In this document: positions 6,773-12,618 of the stretch, in pieces | How positions within the stretch are numbered: the stretch's first letter is position 1 | Layout of the letters: the number at the start of each line of letters is the position of its first letter | Assembly (NCBI GenBank): GCA_045105775.1 | Contig: JBGCDW010000202.1 | Coordinates: forward strand, 1-12,618 | Direction: 5' to 3' | From: Aureispira sp045105775 | GTDB taxonomy: Bacteria; Bacteroidota; Bacteroidia; Chitinophagales; Saprospiraceae | Length of the DNA: 12,618 nt | Position numbers and translations under genes: made by a program | Notes under the pieces: generated by a model | Told to the model about the DNA's origin: nothing | Databases searched by the model: none | What the model saw: only the letters and a program-made list of their open reading frames with translations

Positions 6773-7408
6773 TTACTCTTCTTCATATTTTTTTAAATTC
6801 CAGTATTGGTTGACATTAGTTGATTCTAATAACAATTTATTGCCTTTCTTGTAGGCACGGCCATCTGTGATATTGAGCATAATCGTATTGTCTTTTTCCA
6901 TAAACATAATACCATAATTGTTAGGATCAATACGTCCATCAATAATTTTTCTAATATCAGAGGTTTGGATGCGTGCAACAAAGCTAATACCTGCACTATC
7001 GCGTTTGATTTCAACAAATTTGAAATTTAATACCTGCGTTTCTCTATTGCCATAATCAATTTTACCAACAAAAGTACTTTGTACCAACTGGGCCAAATCT
7101 AGATTATCTTCCTCAATAGAATCAATACGAGGAGGCACTTCAGCAGCGTATTTGCCATTGGGGTAGGTAGCAAGGTATTTTTTGTAGTAATAAATGGTAT
7201 TTCGATCTTTGGCAGTATACCATATATAATCTTGTTTAAATTCCTCTGCGTCCTCTACATACTTGGTCTCAGGATAAGCCAAAAGAAAAGAGTCTATAGC
7301 CAAACCAGAGTTTTGAGCTATAGCATTTTTCCAGGCAATATCTTCTTCACTAGAACAAGCTATTAGTAAACAAACAATCAAAGAGTAGATTGCAATACGT
7401 AAAATCAT
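6773..7408 (-). CDS. lipoprotein with TPR-like repeats and a beta-rich C-terminal domain
   Basis: This 211-residue prolipoprotein has a signal peptide ending in LIAC, with the acylated Cys at 18. Two repeats of about 37 residues follow, starting at W26 and W63. Both keep W..A...N, then a Tyr/Phe-Leu pair, A-x-YP and KY, as in AYPETKY (44-50) and TYPNGKY (81-87). This pattern is typical of BamD- and YbgF-like TPR segments. From about residue 110 to the end the sequence is beta-rich and ends in NQYWNLKKY; no known domain was recognised. The ATG at 7408 lies 5 bases past the stop of the acyltransferase gene, so the two are surely co-transcribed. It is probably an envelope protein that binds a partner through the repeats; the partner is unknown. 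Confidence 0.85.
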   Translation of the reverse strand: MILRIAIYSLIVCLLIACSSEEDIAWKNAIAQNSGLAIDSFLLAYPETKYVEDAEEFKQDYIWYTAKDRNTIYYYKKYLATYPNGKYAAEVPPRIDSIEEDNLDLAQLVQSTFVGKIDYGNRETQVLNFKFVEIKRDSAGISFVARIQTSDIRKIIDGRIDPNNYGIMFMEKDNTIMLNITDGRAYKKGNKLLLESTNVNQYWNLKKYEEE

Positions 7409-7413
7409 AATTG

Positions 7414-9120
7414 TTACAACGTTAATTTATCACGGATAAGATGGTCTAGATTATAGCCATTCAAACGATTGTGATAATAAAATAAAAGATTGAGGTTTTC
7501 ACTACTAAAGTCTCCTTTACTAGTAGCGAACAATACTTTTTGGACATGAAATATACCCAAATTACTCAAACCATGTGCAATTAAATCCTCAAGAGCAGCC
7601 GTTGAAACACTATCAGATAGTTTAACGCGCCCTACAGCCTGCAAATGTAATAATTGTTGACGCAATCTCTCTACATTTTCTAAAAACAAGTCTTTAGAAA
7701 TAGTACGATCTTCTTTAGGAAGGCGCAAAATACCATACAAATCCAGACTTGGATAGCGTTTTTGCAGTAATTTGAATGCAGTGTGGGCGATCAAATGACT
7801 AGAAAGCACTACATTTTCGGTATAATAACGTTTGACCAGTTCCTTGGAGAGCATCTTGGTATACTGAGCATTGCGTTGCTTGTCATTTTGTATGACCCCA
7901 CCCGATACAAAGTAGCCTACCAAGTCAATGGGATTGCCGCGCTTATCCACGCTTTCGCCTGCCGCATTTACAGGATGCCCCAAAACATCTAGTGGTGCTC
8001 CAAAATTGACTACAATTTCAGATTTAGAGGAAAAAAACTTCCAAAAGAATTTCATAAAATTAAAAAATCCACCAAATGCTTTTTTCTCAATAAGGTATAG
8101 CTCTTTGCCCGTATGTTCTAGATAAGAATTGATTAGATTCTTGGCTTCCAATACACAGTGATAGTTCAAAATCACAGGAACAATAAACACTTTGTGCCCT
8201 TCTTGACTCTGAAATAGATTGCCCTGTGCATCTACAGCCGTACCCAATAAGCCCATTTTTAGGCGATCCTCCAAAGCTCCCGAACGAGAGCGGGTGCCCC
8301 CTGGAAAAAATATACTGTGTACACGGCGCTCTATCATCAATTGAGAATAAGCCTTGAGGGTTTCTAAATAAAAATCATTTTTTTTGCGACGATCTACACC
8401 ATAAGCACCTAAGCGTGGGAAAATATAACCCAAAATCCTATTGTACAAATTGATTCCTGCACCATAAGTAAAGGCCGACAAACCAATTTGATCAGCAGCC
8501 CAACCAACCAAGATAGAATCTAAATTGCTAAAGTGGGTAGGCACCAATACAACGGTGCCTTGAGGAACCAAGTCACGAATTTTATCCACTTCTCCAACAA
8601 TTTGAAGACGTTTCTGCAAGCTTTTTTTGGGTCTAAAAATGCTGGTTGCATTGAGAATAGTACTGAATAACTTAGGTAAAAATTTCTGTGCTATTTTGTA
8701 GGTCGAAATTTTGAAATTACTCATAATTTCTCGTAAGTAACGCTCTGTAATTCGACGCAACAAACGATGGTTGTACTCTTCTACACTGTCTTCTGTTTGG
8801 TCTAATGATTTGCGCAACAACTTTTTACGAATATCATTCCAAAAGTCCAACTCATCTGGTGGATCAACTTTCCACGGCTCATTAATCACACGCATACGCT
8901 CCATGTACAAGACTTTGGCAATAGCCTCGCTCATAGATTCTGGGCGTTTTTTATTGATGAGCAACTGCGTTGTAAACTCAGAAGCATATTTCATAAACTC
9001 CTCTTTTTCTTGACTCAGTTTATGAATGGGCCAATTTGTCATTTCCTCCACGGTAGGTAAAGGATAATTAACGGACTCCAATGTTGACGGTTTACTTGGT
9101 TCGACCACAGTTTTCTCCAT
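7414..9120 (-). CDS. PlsB-type glycerol-3-phosphate / lysophosphatidate acyltransferase family protein
   Basis: This enzyme family transfers an acyl chain to glycerol-3-phosphate or a related acceptor at the inner membrane, the entry to phospholipid synthesis. All four acyltransferase blocks are visible. Block I is THFSNLD with catalytic H196 and D201 (HX4D). Block II is GAYGVDRR near 238-245, block III FFPGGTRSRSG at 271-281, and block IV VPVILNY at 314-320. The GGTRSRSG form resembles PlsB more than PlsC, but at 568 residues it is shorter than enterobacterial PlsB (about 800). An N-terminal helical part (1-165) and a C-terminal part (about 390-568) flank the catalytic core. The ATG at 9120 is preferred over an upstream in-frame TTG at 9174 because AGGA lies 5 bases before it. 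The gene is first in an operon with three lipoproteins and mnmD. The exact acceptor cannot be told from sequence. Confidence 0.85.
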   Translation of the reverse strand: MEKTVVEPSKPSTLESVNYPLPTVEEMTNWPIHKLSQEKEEFMKYASEFTTQLLINKKRPESMSEAIAKVLYMERMRVINEPWKVDPPDELDFWNDIRKKLLRKSLDQTEDSVEEYNHRLLRRITERYLREIMSNFKISTYKIAQKFLPKLFSTILNATSIFRPKKSLQKRLQIVGEVDKIRDLVPQGTVVLVPTHFSNLDSILVGWAADQIGLSAFTYGAGINLYNRILGYIFPRLGAYGVDRRKKNDFYLETLKAYSQLMIERRVHSIFFPGGTRSRSGALEDRLKMGLLGTAVDAQGNLFQSQEGHKVFIVPVILNYHCVLEAKNLINSYLEHTGKELYLIEKKAFGGFFNFMKFFWKFFSSKSEIVVNFGAPLDVLGHPVNAAGESVDKRGNPIDLVGYFVSGGVIQNDKQRNAQYTKMLSKELVKRYYTENVVLSSHLIAHTAFKLLQKRYPSLDLYGILRLPKEDRTISKDLFLENVERLRQQLLHLQAVGRVKLSDSVSTAALEDLIAHGLSNLGIFHVQKVLFATSKGDFSSENLNLLFYYHNRLNGYNLDHLIRDKLTL

Positions 9121-9125
9121 GTTTT

Positions 9126-9129
9126 TCCT
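9126..9129 (-). promoter_or_regulatory. ribosome binding site of the acyltransferase gene
   Basis: AGGA on the minus strand lies 5 bases before the ATG at 9120. It is the only clear Shine-Dalgarno-like site found before a gene here, and it decides the start in favour of this ATG. Confidence 0.6.
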
Positions 9130-9180
9130 GTAAATTAATGAATGTTGTATTAATAAGATATATAAAACCCTCAAAGGATT

Positions 9181-9209
9181 TCAATATAACAGAAGCATTC
9201 TTTCACAAA
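9181..9209 (-). promoter_or_regulatory. possible promoter of the five-gene operon
   Basis: On the minus strand TTTG (complement of 9206-9209) is followed after 17 bases by TATATTGA (complement of 9181-9188), a partial match to TAnnTTTG. It would give a leader of about 55 bases before the acyltransferase ATG. No better candidate was seen between the operon genes, so it may drive all five. Confidence 0.35.
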
Positions 9210-9551
9210 CTTAAGGATTTCTTTGAGATTTCAATTGATTCTATTTGAGTGAAAGTAAGAGTAAGGCATTGTTGAGGTGGTAGAGCTGCATTTTTACCCC
9301 AAATAAGCTTTTGGTAAAATTTTTTTTTTGACCAAAAAGAAGTATTTTATGTAGCAGTGATTTTCTCCTATTATTTTACCATGAATAATAGTGGAAGATT
9401 TTTAGGTTTTCAAACAAATTGCATAACTTACACAAGCAATTAAAACAGAAATTTGACTTTTTGATTACAACTTATTTAGTTGCAAACTATCAACGACCAA
9501 ACACATTAACCTTCTACTTAAATTGCTAAATACTTTAAGTAGTTTAATCAT

Positions 9552-9587
9552 TGAGCAAAGTGAACTCAGCTCAAAATTTGAGTGAGT
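9552..9587 (+). promoter_or_regulatory. overlapping alternative hairpins upstream of the TPR gene
   Basis: ACTCA-g-CTCAA (9564-9574) pairs with TTGAG-TGAGT (9578-9587), a 10-bp stem with one bulged G. The same bases 9569-9573 (GCTCA) can instead pair with TGAGC at 9552-9556. The two folds exclude each other. Whether this part is transcribed is not known; it lies about 125 bases before the ATG. Confidence 0.3.
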
Positions 9588-9710
9588 CCAATATTCTCAT
9601 ATAAAAGCGTTCCCATTTTTAGGAGATATTATACGGCCACTTTTGTTCACCCAACTTACATAGCTGAAAAGTAGTTTCAAATAACATGTAAGCATTACGA
9701 CTAACCATTT

Positions 9711-11444
9711 ATGACAGAAAAAGAGTTAATAGAAAGAGAGGAATTACTAGAGGATATTTTAGATGCTCTAGAGGATGGAGATTATGAAGAAACAGAAGAT
9801 TTAGCAGACGAAGCGATAAAAGCTTTTCCACAAGAAGCCTTTGGTTATTATTATATGGCAGAAGCTCTATTTTTTCAAGTAGAGCTAGATGAAGCTATCT
9901 ATTATTATGGTTTGGCTGTAGAACGTGCAGAAGATAATCCTGATTATAAAGCTCGCCTAGCATTGATGCACTCCAAAATAGGAGAAGAGGAAAAAGCAAA
10001 ACAAATTTATAAGGCTGTTATAAGCCAGCACGATAAGCATACCGCCTCCTTGGTGGCCTTGGGAGTATATGCTAGTAATGATGGGCAGGCCGAAGAGGCA
10101 TTAGAATATCTTAATCGTGCCGTTGCTGCTCAAGCAGATTATGAAGATGCTTATAGAGTTCGCGCTATTATTCACAATACATTAGGCAATTACGAAGATG
10201 CCTTGCAGGATCTGGAAAGGGCCTTGGAGCAGAACCCTAACGATAGCCAACTTTGGCTGCAAAAAATAAAATTGTTGGACAATGTCAACCTATTTGCCGA
10301 AGCAGCACAAGCATTTGAAGATTGGATTGCTCTGGCTCCAACAGAGAGCAGTCGCTATTATGCTCAAGCTGCTTATTTGACACAATTGAGTCATTTTGAA
10401 GCAGCAGAAGCTGCTTACAGCAAATCTATCGAATACCAACAATACGGCGATTATGCTGCATTAGAGGCTATTTTGGGTAGAGGGCAGGCTCGCTTGAACG
10501 AGCAAAAATTGGAAGGAGCTATCGAGGATTTTGATCGGGTTATTCAGTTGGAACCTAAGCGAAAAGATGCCTATATAGGACTTGCGGATGCTCGGTACAA
10601 ACAAGGGGATTTAGAAACAGCACTGAATTATTTAGATATTGGTTTGAGTGCGGTAATAGATGAACCTTGGGCCTTATTAAACAAAAAAGGACAATTGTTG
10701 GTCAAGGCAGAGCAGCACGATGCGGCACAAGTAGTATTCGAGAAAATGTTGGCATACGATGAAGATGCCCAAGCAGAAGCCTATTTTAGCATAGGCAATT
10801 TGTATCATACCAAAGAAGATTTAGAAAATGCTTTTAACAATTGGAAAAAAGCCAGTGCTATTTTTCATTTAGAAGCAGAGCAAGCCATTGATTTGTACTG
10901 TTCAGAATTTGTAGAACGCGAATTGCGTCAAAAGGAGGTTGCCCTGCTAGAAGACATGCAGGAGAATTTTCGAGAAAATAAACAATCGCCAATCTTGCAA
11001 ACCTTATTTGGGCAGTATTGGACGGTTGATTGGCGCAGTACCTTGGCCAATAACGCCATGCTCAAAGATATGCCAACCGAATTTGAGAAACCTTTCAAAA
11101 GCACGTTGCTCAAAATATGCTTTGTGCTCACTCCCGAGGGGCTACTAATGGTGAATCCAGGGCAAGATAGTGTGCGTCTAGTGTACGCTATCCAAAAAGA
11201 AGACAAACAAGGAGTGGCTGTAGAAGGTGTTCCCCTCAATGGCACGATGAAACGTGTCTTTACCTTTAGCCCCAAGGGCAATTTGTTTGCTATGACGGGT
11301 TTTGGAGATGAAGATGCTGATATTGAGGTGTATCTTCAATCTAGCACGGCTTCAAATCTATCCAGTGCCATTCAACAAGAATTGCGTAAACTAGCAGCAA
11401 GTGGTCTATTGACCTATATGGGAGATGATTTTAAGCTTCGTTAG
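9711..11444 (+). CDS. cytoplasmic TPR-repeat protein with an unassigned C-terminal domain
   Basis: This 577-residue protein has no signal peptide. After an acidic N-terminus (1-40), about ten tetratricopeptide repeats fill residues 45-386, each about 33-35 residues. Typical TPR positions are seen, such as LGNYEDALQDLERALEQNP (158-176), EGAIEDFDRVIQLEP (268-282), KQGDLETALNYLDIGL (297-312) and IGNLYHTKEDLENAF (361-375). Such arrays form a superhelical surface for protein binding. Residues 400-577 are not TPR: a short helical part, then a mixed alpha/beta region containing FGQYWTVDWRST (433-444) and FTFSPKGNLFAMTGFG (517-532). No family was recognised for it. It is transcribed alone: divergent from the operon on its left and ended by its own terminator. 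The ATG at 9711 lacks a Shine-Dalgarno sequence. It is probably an adaptor; the partner is unknown. Confidence 0.88.
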   Translation: MTEKELIEREELLEDILDALEDGDYEETEDLADEAIKAFPQEAFGYYYMAEALFFQVELDEAIYYYGLAVERAEDNPDYKARLALMHSKIGEEEKAKQIYKAVISQHDKHTASLVALGVYASNDGQAEEALEYLNRAVAAQADYEDAYRVRAIIHNTLGNYEDALQDLERALEQNPNDSQLWLQKIKLLDNVNLFAEAAQAFEDWIALAPTESSRYYAQAAYLTQLSHFEAAEAAYSKSIEYQQYGDYAALEAILGRGQARLNEQKLEGAIEDFDRVIQLEPKRKDAYIGLADARYKQGDLETALNYLDIGLSAVIDEPWALLNKKGQLLVKAEQHDAAQVVFEKMLAYDEDAQAEAYFSIGNLYHTKEDLENAFNNWKKASAIFHLEAEQAIDLYCSEFVERELRQKEVALLEDMQENFRENKQSPILQTLFGQYWTVDWRSTLANNAMLKDMPTEFEKPFKSTLLKICFVLTPEGLLMVNPGQDSVRLVYAIQKEDKQGVAVEGVPLNGTMKRVFTFSPKGNLFAMTGFGDEDADIEVYLQSSTASNLSSAIQQELRKLAASGLLTYMGDDFKLR

Positions 11445-11477
11445 GCAGAATTTATCATTACAGAATTATACAAATAC

Positions 11478-11520
11478 AGAAGTTGCCTTGAAGTAAACCT
11501 TGAAGGCAACTTCTTGTTTC
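11478..11520 (+). terminator. hairpin terminator of the TPR gene
   Basis: A perfect 12-bp stem, agaagttgcctt (11478-11489) with aaggcaacttct (11503-11514), has a 13-base loop and is followed by the T-rich tgtttc. It begins 33 bases after the TPR stop codon and separates that gene from ung. Confidence 0.75.
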
Positions 11521-11535
11521 AGGTTCTTAGAACAG
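11520..11535. promoter_or_regulatory. palindromic candidate operator before ung
   Basis: The sequence caggttcttagaacag contains GTTCT-t-AGAAC (11523-11533) and lies about 30 bases before the ung ATG. Read on the minus strand it begins CTGT and has CCTG eight bases later, loosely like a proteobacterial LexA box (CTGT-N8-ACAG) with two mismatches in the right half. It could be a repressor site. The Bacteroidota LexA site is not known to me, so the assignment is weak. Confidence 0.3.
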
Positions 11536-11565
11536 TTATTCATTATTAAAACACCTTATTAATTT

Positions 11566-12252
11566 ATGGCTTCTGTAAAAGATGTTAGAATAGAAGAAAC
11601 TTGGAAAAAAGCACTCGCAGAAGAGTTTCAAAAAGAATACTTTGCCCAAATCAAAACGTTTCTAAAAACGGCACACAATGAGGGAAAAATCATTTATCCT
11701 CCTGGCAAGTTGATTTTTCATGCTTTTGATCGGGTTCCCTTGCCCAATGTCAAAGTGGTAATTTTGGGGCAAGATCCTTATCACGGCCCAGGGCAGGCCC
11801 ATGGTTTGTCCTTTTCGGTGCCCCGTGAAGCCAAAACGCCTCCTTCCTTGCGGACTGTTTACAAGGAATTGGAGACAGACATAGAGGGGTTTGAGAAACC
11901 CAACCACGGCAACCTAGAAAAATGGGCGGACCAAGGCGTATTCTTACTCAATGCCTTCTTAACGGTAGAACACAAAAAAGCAGGCTCCCACCAAAAAGTC
12001 GGCTGGGGTCATTTTACCGATGCCGTCATCCAAAAAATATCAGACGAACGCGAGGGCGTTGTGTTTATGCTCTGGGGCAATTTTGCCAAGAAAAAAGCCC
12101 AACTTATTGATGGCAGCAAACACCTGATTTTGGAGGCGGCACATCCGTCGCCTTTGGCTAGAAATGCCTTCTTGGGCAGCAAGCACTTTTCGCAGGCGAA
12201 TGCTTATTTGAAAGGACAGGGCAAAGAGGGGATTGATTGGGTGTTGGAGTAG
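11566..12252 (+). CDS. ung: uracil-DNA glycosylase (family 1)
   Basis: This enzyme removes uracil from DNA by cutting the N-glycosidic bond, the first step of base-excision repair after cytosine deamination or dUMP misincorporation. It is a cytoplasmic monomer. The 228-residue protein has the usual bacterial Ung length. It carries the catalytic water-activating motif GQDPYHG (68-74, Asp70), the uracil-binding FLLN (126-129, Asn129) and the DNA-intercalation loop HPSPLA (193-198, His193 and Leu197). These motifs are all intact, so it should be active. The ATG at 11566 has no Shine-Dalgarno sequence. It is separated from the TPR gene by a terminator and so has its own promoter, although none is clear. 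A palindrome sits about 30 bases upstream of the start. Confidence 0.97.
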   Translation: MASVKDVRIEETWKKALAEEFQKEYFAQIKTFLKTAHNEGKIIYPPGKLIFHAFDRVPLPNVKVVILGQDPYHGPGQAHGLSFSVPREAKTPPSLRTVYKELETDIEGFEKPNHGNLEKWADQGVFLLNAFLTVEHKKAGSHQKVGWGHFTDAVIQKISDEREGVVFMLWGNFAKKKAQLIDGSKHLILEAAHPSPLARNAFLGSKHFSQANAYLKGQGKEGIDWVLE

Positions 12253-12618
12253 GGGCGTAACGAAAGGAAGGTTTTAACGAGTTTTTGTGAATAAATAAAT
12301 GAATTGTTTCTTTTGTTAATAGTTATTTATTAATTTTAATTTGCTTTGTAATAATTAAACTTTTAGACAAGAAAACGATTTCTATTGCTTGGTCTTTTTG
12401 GTCCAACTTATTGCATAATAAACCCTTAAAACGTATAAGAATGAAGTTAAAAAAAGTGGTTATACACAAGTATAAAAGCATTAGACATTATCACGACTAA
12501 ATTCGTAGCGAAAAAAGCATCTTTTTCCCTCACTCATCGTTAAAAATTGATTCCATAGCACTGCTATGAACTAAATTTTTGCCTTGATTGATGAAAAAAC
12601 CTTACTTTTTGTCTCTGT
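12253..12618. other. 366-base intergenic region at the right edge
   Basis: This AT-rich, non-coding stretch has no clear terminator for ung. A weak TTTG (12312-12315) followed after 20 bases by TTAATTTG (12336-12343) could be a plus-strand promoter for a gene beyond the window. A perfect ttatac-acaa-gtataa hairpin lies at 12460-12475. A long imperfect inverted repeat fills the last 100 bases. Confidence 0.5.
12541..12581. repeat. imperfect inverted repeat with a 6-bp perfect tip
   Basis: The tip catagc-act-gctatg (12554-12568) is extended by aaaaatt and aattttt arms, so that 12541-12559 pairs with 12563-12581 at all but a few positions. Weaker symmetry seems to go on outward to about 12511-12604 (tcactcatc against gattgatga, and T and A runs). 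It may be a bidirectional terminator, a palindromic intergenic repeat or the remnant of a small non-autonomous mobile element. There are no flanking duplications I could confirm. Confidence 0.45.

Larger units (their letters stand above)
9121..9710. other. 590-base divergent intergenic region
   Basis: This AT-rich gap lies between the minus-strand operon and the plus-strand TPR gene. It holds the operon promoter candidate and ribosome binding site, a run of ten T (9320-9329) inside a weak ttttggt/accaaaa hairpin (9309-9337), and a pair of mutually exclusive hairpins at 9552-9587. No convincing promoter for the TPR gene and no reading frame of note were seen. Confidence 0.6.

Noticed and set aside
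9121..9174. Eighteen extra N-terminal codons for the acyltransferase, from a TTG at 9174
   Set aside because: The ATG at 9120 has an AGGA at the right distance, while the TTG has none and the extra residues would overlap the likely leader.
9309..9337. Run of ten T in a weak hairpin, possibly a phase-variable tract or terminator
   Set aside because: It lies far from either gene start and not in a promoter spacer I can support; the loop is too long and the stem too weak for a terminator.
10928..11281. A 117-codon open frame on the minus strand inside the TPR gene
   Set aside because: It lies fully within a convincing TPR coding sequence, has no start signals or recognisable domain, and its composition looks like antisense read-through.
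1..12618. CRISPR array, tRNA, rRNA, transposase or prophage genes
   Set aside because: No regularly spaced repeats, cloverleaf with T-arm sequence, rRNA signature or transposase motif was seen on either strand.

Overview
The window is AT-rich, densely coded chromosomal DNA that most resembles Bacteroidota. Three signs point there: lipoproteins with short LxxC-type signal peptides, near absence of Shine-Dalgarno sequences, and at least one good TTTG-N19-(x)TACTTTG promoter. A single-domain MnmD tRNA methyltransferase, not fused to the MnmC oxidoreductase, also fits. A marine Saprospiria-type organism such as an Aureispira relative is a guess; nothing in the window proves the genus.

Layout from left to right. 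Positions 1-135 hold a structured intergenic element with repeats and a probable terminator of a gene outside the window. A small lipoprotein gene on the minus strand follows (226-795), closed by a strong hairpin terminator. After a 577-base AT-rich gap with a good promoter comes a monocistronic 843-residue protein of unknown function (1373-3904, plus strand). It is almost entirely helical, contains three degenerate internal repeats and one calcium-loop-like motif, and has a glycine-rich hydrophobic hairpin in its last third. A 23-bp bidirectional terminator separates it from a convergent five-gene minus-strand operon (9120 down to 4124). In transcription order that operon encodes a PlsB-type acyltransferase, a TPR-like lipoprotein, two tandem paralogous coiled-coil lipoproteins and MnmD. 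A divergent gap of about 590 bases leads to a cytoplasmic TPR protein (9711-11444) with its own terminator, then to uracil-DNA glycosylase (11566-12252). The right end (12253-12618) is non-coding and carries a long imperfect inverted repeat.

Functionally, MnmD (wobble-uridine modification) and Ung (base-excision repair) are housekeeping genes. The acyltransferase and the three lipoproteins form a plausible cell-envelope unit; the link is co-transcription and shared location, not any known pathway. The most novel items are the 843-residue protein and the tandem lipoprotein pair with an invariant pair of C-terminal cysteines. No mobile element, CRISPR array, tRNA or rRNA was recognised.
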